Shown: piece by piece, positions 17,981 through 27,045 of the stretch
How positions within the stretch are numbered: position 1 is the first letter of the stretch
Layout of the letters: every line of letters begins with the position of its first letter
Source: Paenibacillus andongensis
Lineage (GTDB): Bacteria; Bacillota; Bacilli; Paenibacillales; NBRC-103111
Direction of reading: 5' to 3'
Assembly: GCF_025369935.1 (NCBI RefSeq)
Contig: NZ_CP104467.1
Coordinates: 1,991,001-2,055,000 of the forward strand
Length of the DNA: 64,000 nucleotides
Notes under the pieces: generated by a model
What the model was told of the DNA's origin: nothing
Seen by the model: the letters and a program-made list of their open reading frames with translations, nothing else
Databases searched by the model: none
Position numbers and translations under genes: made by a program

Positions 17981-20140
17981 ATGATCAAATGGTTGTTTGT
18001 TGCTCTGATAAAGATGTTACTTCCCCTATTGCGTCCAGTTTTGATGACAAGCTTTAAGGTCAAAGTTAGAGGGATGGAGCAGCTCGATTTGACAGAGAAA
18101 ACGGTGCTTATTCCTAATCACGTATCTTTACTGGATGCTGTGTTTTTAGCTCTGATACTGCCAAAAGAAGTGGCATTTGTTGTAAACACCAAGATTGCAA
18201 AGCGGTTTGCTTGGTTGCTCCTTTTTCGGACGAATATCGCGGTAGATCCTTTGAATCCCTACTCGGTACGGACTATGCTCAGAACAGTGCAAAGCGGAAC
18301 CCCGCTTGTTGTTTTTCCAGAAGGACGAATCACAACTACCGGTGGCATGATGAAGGTTTATGGTGGGATTGGCTACATTGCCCTGAGATCTCAGGCTCGT
18401 ATGGTGCCGGTTGCGATTAATGGCCTTGAGCATTCGAAGCTATCTTATCTTCGCGGCAAATTGAAGCAGTTCTGGTTTCCGGCAGTGAGCATCACGTTTG
18501 GCGAAGCTTTTCAAGTGCCCATGAGTGAACAGATCTCGAAGCGAATTCAGAAGGAGCGGGCAACAGATATCATTCGCAGCCGCATGCTGAATCATTTGCT
18601 GGAAAGCCGAATGAAGCCTGAGCTTAATTTATTCAACGAGATGCTAATAGCTGCTAAACTTCTTGGCAATTCTACGGTAATTTGTGAAGATATCATAAGT
18701 GACTCCGCTTTAACATACCGCAAATTACTGCTCACAACGTATACGATGGCAGGGCTCCTAAAGCAGATTCTTAAAGAACAGAACCGAGCTGCCGTTTTAT
18801 TGCCTAATGCTGCTGCACATGTAGTCACCTTATTTACATTATTCCGATTAGGAGTAACACCGGCGGTATTGAATTATTCGGCTGGTAAGCAGACGATGTT
18901 GGATGCTTGCGAAACAGCCGCTGTGGAGACGATTATTACGTCCAAAGCGTTCATCGACAAAGCGGGACTCGCCGATTTTATCCATACCGCTAGCGGTGCT
19001 TTCAAGATTGTTTATCTCGAAGATGTTAAACAAAGTATCACTTTTAAACATAAATGTGCCGGTATTTTTCAATATATAAGGAAAGTTCACGGACCAGTGG
19101 GCTCAGGAAAGAACGAGGTTGTTCTTTTTACATCAGGCAGTGAAAGTAAACCGAAGGGGGTCGTCCTTACACACCGCAATGTGTTTGCAAATATTCAGCA
19201 GGCCAAGGCTGTAATTGCCTTTAATGGATCAGATATTGTGCTTGGCGCGATGCCGATGTTTCATTCCTTTGGCTTGACGGCAGGAACGATGCTGCCCATT
19301 CTTTCCGGTATGAAAGTGGTTCTTTACCCTAATCCCTTACACTATAAAGTCATTCCGGAGCTAGTCTACGATCGTAATATTACGATTCTGTTTGGGACTT
19401 CAACTTTTCTATCGGCTTATGCGAGAACCGCACATGCGTATGATTTTGCCCATTCACTCAAATATGTCGTGGCAGGTGCTGAGAAATTGAAGGAGGAGGT
19501 CCGTCAAACCTGGTCGGATAAATTTGGGATTCGGATTCTTGAGGGATATGGCACAACAGAGACAGCGCCTGTCATTTCGCTTAACACACCTATGTACGCA
19601 AAGAAGGGTACAGTGGGGAGAGTGCTGCCAGGTATGGAATACCGTTTGGAAAAGGTGGAAGGAATTGAGTTTGGCGGTAACTTGTTGGTGAAGGGACCTA
19701 ATGTGATGAAAGGGTATCTCATTCATGGTCAAGGATTCGTACCTTGCCCAGAGTGGTATAGCTGCGGGGATGTTGTTCAAATAGATGATCATGGGTATAT
19801 CTCGATTCAAGCAAGGCTGCAGTCTTTTGCCAAAATTGGAGGGGAGAAAGTGTCACTGCCGATGGTGGAGGAACTTGTGACTGCAAGCTTGCCGCCTCAG
19901 GCGATATGCGCAGCGGTTAGTGTGCCAGATATGCGTAAAGGGGAACGGATTGTTGTCTATCACAATATCCCCGATGTCCAGCTTCAACAAATCAGAGAGT
20001 CGATGAAACAGCAGGGCCATCCCTCCTTCTACATGCCTTCGGAGATTCGTTATGTGGAAAAACTTCCTCTTCTAGGAAGCGGGAAAGTAGACTATGTGAC
20101 GATCAAGCGATTGGCGCTGAAGGATGATCATGAAACCTAA
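17981..20140 (+). CDS. aas: Bifunctional lysophospholipid acyltransferase / acyl-ACP synthetase (Aas-like)
   Basis: Two-domain protein of 719 residues, the same length as E. coli Aas. The N-terminal PlsC-type acyltransferase domain (about 1-190) has NHVSLLD (the HX4D motif) and FPEGR. The C-terminal AMP-binding ligase domain (about 230-715) has FTSGSESKPKGVVLTH (P-loop-like A3 motif) and EGYGTTETAP. In E. coli it reacylates 2-acyl-lysophosphatidylethanolamine. I start at the ATG at 17981 after AGGAGG; the upstream in-frame ATG at 17930 lies inside the hairpin leader. LplT follows 15 bp later, as expected for this pathway. Confidence 0.88.
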   Translation: MIKWLFVALIKMLLPLLRPVLMTSFKVKVRGMEQLDLTEKTVLIPNHVSLLDAVFLALILPKEVAFVVNTKIAKRFAWLLLFRTNIAVDPLNPYSVRTMLRTVQSGTPLVVFPEGRITTTGGMMKVYGGIGYIALRSQARMVPVAINGLEHSKLSYLRGKLKQFWFPAVSITFGEAFQVPMSEQISKRIQKERATDIIRSRMLNHLLESRMKPELNLFNEMLIAAKLLGNSTVICEDIISDSALTYRKLLLTTYTMAGLLKQILKEQNRAAVLLPNAAAHVVTLFTLFRLGVTPAVLNYSAGKQTMLDACETAAVETIITSKAFIDKAGLADFIHTASGAFKIVYLEDVKQSITFKHKCAGIFQYIRKVHGPVGSGKNEVVLFTSGSESKPKGVVLTHRNVFANIQQAKAVIAFNGSDIVLGAMPMFHSFGLTAGTMLPILSGMKVVLYPNPLHYKVIPELVYDRNITILFGTSTFLSAYARTAHAYDFAHSLKYVVAGAEKLKEEVRQTWSDKFGIRILEGYGTTETAPVISLNTPMYAKKGTVGRVLPGMEYRLEKVEGIEFGGNLLVKGPNVMKGYLIHGQGFVPCPEWYSCGDVVQIDDHGYISIQARLQSFAKIGGEKVSLPMVEELVTASLPPQAICAAVSVPDMRKGERIVVYHNIPDVQLQQIRESMKQQGHPSFYMPSEIRYVEKLPLLGSGKVDYVTIKRLALKDDHET

Positions 20141-20155
20141 AGGGAGCGAAATGTT

Positions 20156-21325
20156 ATGAAAATGAATCCACTTCAGACACTGTATGTGACGCAATTTCTT
20201 TCCGCTTTTGCCGATAATATGATTCTCTTCATTACCCTGGCCATCATTAAACAAAATGCATTCCCTGATTACTATATTGGCGTTGTGCAAGCTTGCTTTC
20301 TTGTAGCTTTCGTTATTTTCGCACCGTTCGTTGGGGCCTTTGCAGATAAAAATGCGAAATCCCAGGTCCTTCTCATCGGAAACGCCATCAAAGCCATTGG
20401 AATTATAGCCCTGTTCCTGCATCTTGATCCTGCTGTCAGCTACGGAATTGTCGGGTTAGGTGCCGCGGTGTATTCACCAGCCAAATATGGCATTCTGCCT
20501 TCTCTTACGCATTCGGAAAGCGAGCTGCTGAGTGCCAATGCACGTATTGAGGGCTATACGATTATGGCTATTCTCATTGGTTCTGTGTGTGGCGGAGTAT
20601 TGGCCAAAATCTCGCTAACTGGGTCTATTGTTGCCTGCTTCGCGCTATACTTTATTTCACTACTTTTAACGCTGCAAATTCCAAGAATTTCAGGCAATTC
20701 GAGCATTCGCTATGTCAAAGAGGCTAGGTCATTCCTAACGGATATGAAGCTCTTGTTAAAAGATCGCACGACTCGCTTTTCTCTTGTAGGTACGGGTTCA
20801 TTCTGGATGACTTCTTCCGTTGTCCGGCTTGCAATTATTGCATGGGTGCCGGCACATTTAGGCATACAGTCTGTCGATCAGATTTCGATGCTCGTTGCGG
20901 TTACGGGCGTAGGTATTATGGTTGGTGCACTCATGACGCCTAAATTGATTCCAGCACGCAAATATTATAATTCCTATGTATTTGGGATTGTCATGATTAT
21001 CAGCATATTGCTGTTCCCGCTTATTACTAACTTATATGTGACCATAGGTCTTCTGCTTCTCGTAGGCTTCAGCGGCGGCGTTTTTATCGTACCAATGAAT
21101 ACCGTGCTTCAAGATAAAGGACAGGGAATGGTGGGAGCTGGCAAAACAATTGCTGTTCAAAATTTCCTCGAAAATTCCATGATGCTCGCAGGTGTAGGCA
21201 TCTATACACAAATATCCAAGGATGGTTTATCGCCTGACATCTCGATTACGGGAATCGCTGTTATACTCGCTGGCTTCGTAGGTTACCTGATTATACAACG
21301 TCAACGCTTGAAAATAGTCGTATAA
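20156..21325 (+). CDS. lplT: MFS transporter, LplT-like lysophospholipid flippase
   Basis: A 389-residue membrane protein with about 12 segments. Its N-terminus (LYVTQFLSAFADNMILFITLAII) closely resembles LplT, which flips lysophospholipids inward for Aas. The Aas/LplT pair is classically proteobacterial but also fused or linked elsewhere. The gene follows aas by 15 bp with GGGAG before its ATG. The lipid specificity in a Gram-positive cell is inference. Confidence 0.85.
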   Translation: MKMNPLQTLYVTQFLSAFADNMILFITLAIIKQNAFPDYYIGVVQACFLVAFVIFAPFVGAFADKNAKSQVLLIGNAIKAIGIIALFLHLDPAVSYGIVGLGAAVYSPAKYGILPSLTHSESELLSANARIEGYTIMAILIGSVCGGVLAKISLTGSIVACFALYFISLLLTLQIPRISGNSSIRYVKEARSFLTDMKLLLKDRTTRFSLVGTGSFWMTSSVVRLAIIAWVPAHLGIQSVDQISMLVAVTGVGIMVGALMTPKLIPARKYYNSYVFGIVMIISILLFPLITNLYVTIGLLLLVGFSGGVFIVPMNTVLQDKGQGMVGAGKTIAVQNFLENSMMLAGVGIYTQISKDGLSPDISITGIAVILAGFVGYLIIQRQRLKIVV

Positions 21326-21326
21326 G

Positions 21327-22262
21327 TTAACCTTCCTTCAGAGATGACCCGATAACGGTTAAGGCAGAAGGTACAATCTCGATTTGGAGCGGTGTTGATC
21401 CGGCGAATTCCCCGTCTGCTTGGATAAGTAAAGGAATTTGTGTACGAAGTGAAATCGATTTCCCTTTATAGAAAGAAACTGCGGGATGATGAATATGCTT
21501 GCCTTGATAAACGGTGAAAAGAATAGGCAGCAATCGGAATCGCCCTCTGCTTTGAATCACGATAACATCGGCTGCGCCGTCGTGAGGAGAGGCAGCAGGG
21601 CATATTTGTATGGAGCCTCCGTAAAAGGGAATATTGGCGACAGCTGCCAGCCACATGTCAGGTAGTTCATGAACTGTGCCGTCAACTTCTAACCATGCTG
21701 TGCAGGGTTGATAAGTGGCGAACACTCTTAGGATCGAGATAAAGTAAGATAACTTACCGAGTCCAATGCGATTGAGAAATTTTTTGTAGCCAGCCTCGTT
21801 TGTCAATTTGGCCACCATACCATCGAAACCTGCCCCAATGCTATTCACAGCAATCATTCCGCCCTTTGTACGCAGAAGATCAATTTGAACATTCTTCGTC
21901 TCCGATAACGCAGCTTCTAGAGCTTGTATAGAATGGGTAGGAATGCCATAAGCCTTGGCAAAATCGTTACCTGTTCCAGCTGGAATGACCGCAAGTGGGC
22001 AGTTTAGTCCAGTATTTTGCAGGTGCGATAACCCTCCGGCAGCCTCATGAATCGTTCCATCCCCACCGATTACGATCAGTTTATCGACTTGGTACTCTTT
22101 AACTAGTGCGATGGCGTGCTCAGTGGCTTCTCCTGCTTTTGTCGTTACTTTTACTATGTAAGCGATATCGTTTAACTGTAGATAAGTCTCTATTTCTCTC
22201 CAAATACTAGCTCCTCTACCATCCCCCGAAAGAGGATTCACGATAATTCCGATCAACTTCAT
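21327..22262 (-). CDS. Diacylglycerol/lipid kinase (DagK/YegS family)
   Basis: A 311-residue lipid kinase that phosphorylates diacylglycerol or a related lipid. Catalytic-domain motifs: VNPLSGDGRG, IGGDGTIHEAAGGL (the GGDGT nucleotide loop) and PAGTGNDFAKAYG. The start at 22262 has GGAG 8 nt upstream; the longer form from 22289 lacks one. It converges on lplT with a single base between stop codons. Its place next to aas-lplT and close to the ugp/GDPD genes fits glycerolipid recycling. Which lipid is used (DgkB-, BmrU- or YtlR-like) cannot be told. Confidence 0.85.
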   Translation of the reverse strand: MKLIGIIVNPLSGDGRGASIWREIETYLQLNDIAYIVKVTTKAGEATEHAIALVKEYQVDKLIVIGGDGTIHEAAGGLSHLQNTGLNCPLAVIPAGTGNDFAKAYGIPTHSIQALEAALSETKNVQIDLLRTKGGMIAVNSIGAGFDGMVAKLTNEAGYKKFLNRIGLGKLSYFISILRVFATYQPCTAWLEVDGTVHELPDMWLAAVANIPFYGGSIQICPAASPHDGAADVIVIQSRGRFRLLPILFTVYQGKHIHHPAVSFYKGKSISLRTQIPLLIQADGEFAGSTPLQIEIVPSALTVIGSSLKEG

Positions 22263-22506
22263 TTTATTTAGCTCCGATCTAACCTGCAAATGGAATAAAT
22301 TGTATGCATGATTTCTGTGATTTATGTGACTTATTACCTAATTTTGTCTTTACATCGATAACACTGTTTTGTAGAATAAACCGTAGGTTAATTACAAGAC
22401 CTCAATGTAAGGTTTTGTCACATCATTCAAAATGAATGGTTTAGTTGCGTACTGGACAAGTAAGATCAGGTACAAGATTTATTACTCGGGAGGAGAACGG
22501 GAGACT

Positions 22507-24279
22507 TTGAAATTCAAAACGAAATTGCATTTGAGTAATTTGAAGAACGTAAGAAATATGAGAGCAAACCTGTCCATCCTTCGAAATCTTAAACTACGAT
22601 TTAAACTGCTGCTTATGAACGCTATCGCTATTTTGTTCCTACTTATTGTAGGTATTACGGGCTATTTCTACATGGATAAGATGTCTAGTAATTCTACTAG
22701 AATGTACGAGGAAAGTCTGCTATCTGTCAAATGGATTAATCAATTGAAATCAAATTTTAATGAAACCGAAGCTAACCTGCTAGAGATGATGCTTTCGACC
22801 GATGTGAAATACAAAGTTAAATTAAAAGTTAAATTAGATGAAAACAGCGCCAAGAATAAAGAGCTGGTCACTAAAATAGCGGGAATTGCTTTAAGCAAAG
22901 AGGAAACTGACGCTTTTAAAAGCTTTGAGGAACTGAATCTGAAGTACCGTGAAGTTATAGTCAGTGCGATAGAACATGCGACCCAAAATAATCAAGTAGC
23001 CTACCAAGTGTATAATAATGAGGTATCACCACAAGGTGATAAAACGATTGAAGCGTTGGACAAATTGGTTCTGCTCAAAGAGTTTGCTGCTGAACAATTT
23101 CAGCATACAAGCACAGCAGATTCTGCAACGTCACATTGGGTCATTATCCTTACCATTGTGATCGCAATCATCGTAATGACGGCAAATGCACTAGCTTTAA
23201 ATATGATTATTACAACGCCAATTCGCAGGTTGCAGGAGCATATGGAGAAAGCGGCGAGAGGTGATCTTTCTGTAAAAGGTGACTACCCTTACGGGGATGA
23301 GGTCGGTAAATTGACAGGCTCCTTTAATGTCATGACCGAAAGTCTGCGCAGCTTAGTGAAACAGATCGCTGATAATGCGCTGACACTCTCGGCCAGTTCC
23401 GAAGAACTTCTAGCGAGTTCGGAGCAAAGCTCCCTAGCAGCGAAGCAGGTTGCGACATCCAGCCAGAAGTTATCCGAAGATTTCGATAAGCAGTTTGCTG
23501 GTGTCAATCAAGCGAACGAGGCTGTTCAGCAAATGCTGACAAGTACGAAGCTCATTGATGAGTCAGCCCAAGAGGTAGCCGAACTCGCAGAACAAGCAAC
23601 CCAAGCGGCACAAAACGGCAAACAATCCGTGGTGTCAATTGCCGGTCAAATGACGGAAATCTCCGATGCTGTTCGCGAAGTCAACGATGTGATTGAAGCA
23701 TTAGGTAAAAATGCTTACAAAATTGGTGAGATTGTCAATGTGATCAACGAAATTTCCACACAAACGAATCTTCTCTCCTTGAATGCTGCTATTGAAGCAG
23801 CTCGTGCTGGAGAAGCGGGTCGAGGATTCGCTGTTGTAGCAGGAGAAGTGCGAAAGCTTGCTGAGCAATCTTCTTCGTCTGCACGCAACATTACGGATCT
23901 TGTCTCCACGATTCAAAGACAGATCAATCATGCTGTAAGCTCCATGCATGCTGGAGCAGGCAAAGTGGAAGTGGGATTATCGATTTCGGGGAAGGCGCAA
24001 GAATCCTTCGTCCACATCGAATCATCCGTTGAGAAAGTGAATGCGAAAGTGGAAAATGTGAATTTGAATATTCAACATCTTGTTGATGCTAATTTACGCA
24101 TAGAACAAGTAATGGGTATCGTGAGTGCTGTTTCGGAAACAGGGATTTCCGTCAGTCAAGAGACATCAGCTGCTAGTCAGCAGCAGATGTCGACGACCGA
24201 GGAAATCGAGAATTCGGCCAAATCCTTGGCAGGATTGGCCGAGGAATTACAAATTTCCTTGCAGAAATTTACGGTGTAG
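22507..24279 (+). CDS. Methyl-accepting chemotaxis protein
   Basis: Transmembrane chemoreceptor of about 590 residues. It has a first membrane segment, a periplasmic-side four-helix bundle sensor (4HB_MCP type), a second membrane segment ([22 protein letters not shown]), a HAMP domain ([18 protein letters not shown]) and the signalling domain with the hairpin tip [41 protein letters not shown]. The start is uncertain. A TTG at 22507 follows AGGAG/GGGAG; an ATG at 22558 is also possible. The ligand is unknown and no che genes are near. Confidence 0.88.
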   Translation: MKFKTKLHLSNLKNVRNMRANLSILRNLKLRFKLLLMNAIAILFLLIVGITGYFYMDKMSSNSTRMYEESLLSVKWINQLKSNFNETEANLLEMMLSTDVKYKVKLKVKLDENSAKNKELVTKIAGIALSKEETDAFKSFEELNLKYREVIVSAIEHATQNNQVAYQVYNNEVSPQGDKTIEALDKLVLLKEFAAEQFQHTSTADSATSHWVIILTIVIAIIVMTANALALNMIITTPIRRLQEHMEKAARGDLSVKGDYPYGDEVGKLTGSFNVMTESLRSLVKQIADNALTLSASSEELLASSEQSSLAAKQVATSSQKLSEDFDKQFAGVNQANEAVQQMLTSTKLIDESAQEVAELAEQATQAAQNGKQSVVSIAGQMTEISDAVREVNDVIEALGKNAYKIGEIVNVINEISTQTNLLSLNAAIEAARAGEAGRGFAVVAGEVRKLAEQSSSSARNITDLVSTIQRQINHAVSSMHAGAGKVEVGLSISGKAQESFVHIESSVEKVNAKVENVNLNIQHLVDANLRIEQVMGIVSAVSETGISVSQETSAASQQQMSTTEEIENSAKSLAGLAEELQISLQKFTV

Positions 24280-24285
24280 AATGAT

Positions 24286-24316
24286 GACCGCGGGCGGTTT
24301 GCCTGCGGTCTTTTTG
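24286..24316 (+). terminator. Terminator after the chemoreceptor gene
   Basis: GACCGCGGGC / GCCTGCGGTC (one G-T or mismatch position), loop GGTTT, then TTTTTG. Confidence 0.85.
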
Positions 24317-24429
24317 TTTAGGCTGCCGCGGATACGAATGTATTATCGCGAAGGGAGCGCATGAAAGTGACTTGATTGTGAGATAAACACGCTTAAAATT
24401 GGATGATCCGTCGGGAACCTCCGTAATGT

Positions 24430-25097
24430 CTGCTGAGGCGAGAAAAGGAACATGTTACGTCCTGAGAGGTTTGGAAAAGGCTTCTCAGCTGCTGAGAGCA
24501 GACGAGTTTGCGGGGGTTGCAACCTGAGAAGGCAGAGAAGGCCGTTTCGGAGGCCTGGATGGAGTGAAAGCGGCGTGAGACGTCTAGAAAAGACTTCTCA
24601 GCTGCTAAGAGCAGGCGAGTAAGCGCGTTTTGCAGCCTGAGAAGGCAGAAAAAGCCGTCTCGGAGGCTCGAATGGAGCGAAAAAGGAGCGAGACGTCTAA
24701 AAAGGACTTCTCAGCTGCTGATAGAAGGCGAGTAAGCGTGTTTGCAGCCTGAGAAGGCAGAAATGGCCGTCTCGGAGGCCAGAATGGAGCCAAAGTCGCG
24801 TGAGAGGTCTGAAAAGGACTTCTCGGCTATTGATAGCAGGCGATCTAGCATGTTTTACTTACTGAGAAGGCAGAAAAGGCCGTCTCGAAGGCCTGAATGG
24901 AGCGAAAGCGGCGCGAGACGTCTGAAAAGGACTTCTCAGCTGCTGATAGCAGGCGATCTAGCATGTTTTACGTCCTGAGAAGGCAGAAAAGGTTGTCTCG
25001 GAGGCCTGAGTTTAACGAAAGCGGCGTGAGACGTCTGAAAAGGACTTCTCAGCTGCTGAGAGAAGGTAAGTTAGCAGGTTTGCAGTTTGAGCAGTAA
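24430..25097. repeat. Tandem array of 112-113 bp nested palindromic units
   Basis: About five full units begin with CTGAGAAGGCAG at 24523, 24636, 24748, 24861 and 24974, with a shortened, diverged unit before them. Each unit is a nested inverted repeat: CTGAGAAG...CTTCTCAG outside and CGTCTC...GAGACG inside, with an AATGGAGCGAAAGCGG-like centre. The period is not a multiple of three, so the short ORFs crossing it are not genes. Confidence 0.85.
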
Positions 25098-25133
25098 GAT
25101 TTTTGATTTGAACGGTATTATAAAGTTTAAGAG

Positions 25134-25832
25134 TTAATATTTAACTTGGTTATTTGCTTCCCAAATTGCCTGTGTATTCTCGTGAACTTTGTAAGCTCTA
25201 ACGCATTTGGTCCCCTCTCCAGCTGGCTTAAGGAGTGATCTTTCAGACATCGATTTAAGAATGCGGCAGGCTTTTCTTGAATTGAAATGCAGCAACTTGC
25301 TTACGTCACTTGGCTTAAGAGCTCTTCCAATTGTTAAAGCCATTCGAATGATTTCCTTTTCTACGTAATCGATTTTAAATTCTGATAAAGATGTTCCGCC
25401 AAGGTAACGCCCCATAAACTGCTGTAGAGTTTGTTCACACATGCGGGGGCGATCTTTGACATCATCGTAGGAGAAGCGTAGAATCTTCCATCCATCGATA
25501 ATGAGGTGATTTTGGCGATTGCATTGGTCGGCAAATTGACTCCTGCTTATTTGGGAAGAGTGCGCACCGTAACCATCAATTTCGATGGCTAATTTGAGGG
25601 AATGACGTAGAAAAGCGAAATCGAGGAATCGGGTGCCATCGCGGAAGTCTTTCACCTCATATTCGGGGTGCAGGTCGTTGAAGTTACCGAATGCTGGCCA
25701 CCAAACCTGATGAAGAAATGCTTTCTCAGCATGGCCATGGCCTTCTTTGAGCCTTCGCGCTCGTTCCCCTTTTCTGATAGCTAGATGCTGAGATAGGTAA
25801 TTTTCGTGTGCAGTGTACATAAGATCGTTCAT
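25134..25832 (-). CDS. DUF559-like PD-(D/E)XK nuclease domain protein
   Basis: A 232-residue protein whose middle (about 55-135) has a Vsr/DUF559-like restriction-endonuclease fold. A conserved Asp in GTRFLDFAF is followed by the acidic EIDGYGAH motif, then QNHLIIDGWKILRFSYDDV. The C-terminal ~70 residues (IIRMALTIGRALKPSDVSKLLHFNSRKACRILKSM) look like a winged-helix DNA-binding region. The start at 25832 follows GGGAGG. Its target is unknown; such proteins are scattered as solitary genes and in some mobile contexts. It abuts the tandem array on its 3' side and a long stem-loop on its 5' side. Confidence 0.7.
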   Translation of the reverse strand: MNDLMYTAHENYLSQHLAIRKGERARRLKEGHGHAEKAFLHQVWWPAFGNFNDLHPEYEVKDFRDGTRFLDFAFLRHSLKLAIEIDGYGAHSSQISRSQFADQCNRQNHLIIDGWKILRFSYDDVKDRPRMCEQTLQQFMGRYLGGTSLSEFKIDYVEKEIIRMALTIGRALKPSDVSKLLHFNSRKACRILKSMSERSLLKPAGEGTKCVRAYKVHENTQAIWEANNQVKY

Positions 25833-25859
25833 TTGCTTAACCTCCCTAAGAATAAATAA

Positions 25860-25902
25860 GCCGCTTCTCGAGCTCAGCAAAGTGCTGAACTAGAAAAGCG
25901 GC
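25860..25902 (-). promoter_or_regulatory. Long stem-loop in the leader of the DUF559-like gene
   Basis: GCCGCTT...TCAGCA-AAG-TGCTGA...AAGCGGC gives a hairpin of nearly 20 pairs with a few mismatches, 28 bp before the start codon. It could be an attenuator or a terminator of an upstream minus-strand transcript, although only a weak T-rich tail follows. Confidence 0.5.
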
Positions 25903-26118
25903 GTGTGCTTCACTGCCGTATTTTAATATGTTTGTTTGAGCCTATGTACCTTATGTACTCGATGTCTACTGTCTAAACAGATATTACCATAACAACCTTA
26001 AAAGTGATAGTAGCAGCCCTACCTTTAGAATTTACGTTGACCGATGGTAGGTAACAAAGGCGTAGGGGGATAGCTAAGAAAAAATACTAAAATACATAGT
26101 GTAAACTATATTTATACA

Positions 26119-26147
26119 TTGACATTCCGCACAATCTCGTATATAAT
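26119..26147 (+). promoter_or_regulatory. Perfect-consensus sigma-A promoter
   Basis: TTGACA (26119-26124), a 17-nt spacer and TATAAT (26142-26147), exact at all twelve positions. The predicted start is near 26154, about 470 nt before the SMR gene. Confidence 0.85.
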
Positions 26148-26510
26148 AAATAAATTGATTGAAATGAACCATATAAACACTTAAAACCAAACCTCATTTA
26201 CCCCACACGAACGATTAGCGAGAAGAAAGTAACCCCCTCTCCTTGTTTGTTTTTCTCCCAATGCGCAGCACAATTCAGCTCATTTATGGTAAACCCGAGG
26301 CAACGTCAAGTGTTTCGGCAGCAGGTGTTTGTTAAGCAATTCGTACTGGCGCGGTCATTGGAGCCGCAAGGATGGAAGAGAGGTAGGGCTTTCATTGTTT
26401 TGATTCCAACACATCAATTTTGCAATTTCATAGATATCAATAATAGCAAGTATAAGGCTGTTTTTATCTATTTTTGGGATAAGGATGGCCTTTTTCTATG
26501 GCAACAAAAC

Positions 26511-26554
26511 AAAAATCGTTCCCGCCCTGACACCAGGAGTGAGAACGATTTTTT
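26511..26554 (+). terminator. Terminator inside the SMR leader
   Basis: AAAAATCGTTC (26511-26521) pairs with GAACGATTTTTT (26543-26554). It lies 70 bp before the SMR start, so it would end transcripts from the promoter at 26119 unless read through. Confidence 0.8.
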
Positions 26555-26578
26555 GCTTACTGGTGAAACCAGGCGCAT

Positions 26579-26615
26579 TCCTTTACAATAAAAATTAACA
26601 GCGATATGTAAAGGA
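26579..26615 (+). promoter_or_regulatory. Hairpin sequestering the SMR ribosome binding site
   Basis: TCCTTTACA (26579-26587) is perfectly complementary to TGTAAAGGA (26607-26615). The latter contains the AAAGGA ribosome binding site that sits 8 nt before the ATG at 26624. Confidence 0.65.
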
Positions 26616-26623
26616 TGGTTGCT

Positions 26624-27025
26624 ATGATTTGGAATATGAATTGGACATTCCTCCTGCTGGCTATATTATTTGAAACAGTGGGAACGACGGCCATGAAGAT
26701 GTCTTCAGGCTTTACAAGATTAGGTCCGGCTATTGTTATGGGCATCTGCTATATTTTGTGTTTCACTTTACTGACGCTGGCTCTAAAGCAGCTCGATGTC
26801 AGTTTGGCTTACGCGATATGGTCGGGTGTAGGGACAGCACTTATCACGATCATCGGTATCTGGTGGTTCAATGAATCGGTTTCCACACTGAAAGTAATTT
26901 CCATTGTTCTTATCATCTTAGGGGTTATTGGTCTACATATAAGCAGCAGCGGGGACGAAGGCCAATCGAATGCCGCGCAGGCGCAAAATTCTTCAACGGC
27001 AATAAACTCGGAAACGAAAAAATAG
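26624..27025 (+). CDS. Small multidrug resistance (EmrE-type) efflux protein
   Basis: A 133-residue proton-coupled exporter with four transmembrane helices and a soluble Ser/Asn-rich tail. The essential membrane Glu is in AILFETVGTTAMK, and the signature YAIWSGVG is present. YAIWSGVG is typical of EmrE/EbrA-type exporters of quaternary or aromatic cations; guanidinium exporters (Gdx/SugE) usually have YAVWTGIG. SMR proteins work as dimers; only one SMR gene is present, so a homodimer is likely. The start at 26624 is set by AAAGGA; the ATG at 26615 overlaps it. The OsmC gene follows after 20 bp. Confidence 0.9.
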   Translation: MIWNMNWTFLLLAILFETVGTTAMKMSSGFTRLGPAIVMGICYILCFTLLTLALKQLDVSLAYAIWSGVGTALITIIGIWWFNESVSTLKVISIVLIILGVIGLHISSSGDEGQSNAAQAQNSSTAINSETKK

Positions 27026-27045
27026 ATGGAAGTGAGGAGCCATAA

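Larger units (their letters stand above)
26154..26623 (+). ncRNA. Long structured leader or small RNA upstream of the SMR pump
   Basis: From the consensus promoter to the SMR start there is no gene I accept. A 114-codon ORF at 26247-26591 runs through the terminator and has no ribosome binding site or recognisable family. The region holds a rho-independent terminator (26511-26554), a CTGGT-GAA-ACCAG hairpin (about 26561-26573) and a hairpin covering the SMR ribosome binding site. This is the layout of a riboswitch or attenuator, or of a ~400-nt RNA that sometimes reads through. I recognise no known aptamer, including the guanidine classes. Confidence 0.5.

Noticed and set aside
24742-25097. 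Two overlapping ORFs encoding repeated Glu-Arg-rich peptides
   Set aside because: They are translations of the 113-bp repeat array in shifting frames; the period is not a multiple of three and no start signals exist.
24430-25097. CRISPR array
   Set aside because: Units are 113 bp and contiguous, with no constant repeat alternating with unique spacers, and no cas genes are present.
26247-26591. 114-codon plus-strand ORF before the SMR gene
   Set aside because: Runs straight through a strong terminator, lacks a convincing ribosome binding site and shows no family features. Better explained as leader RNA.
26154-26623. Guanidine riboswitch before the SMR gene
   Set aside because: None of the conserved sequence blocks of the ykkC, mini-ykkC or ykkC-III types could be found by eye, and the pump has the EmrE signature.
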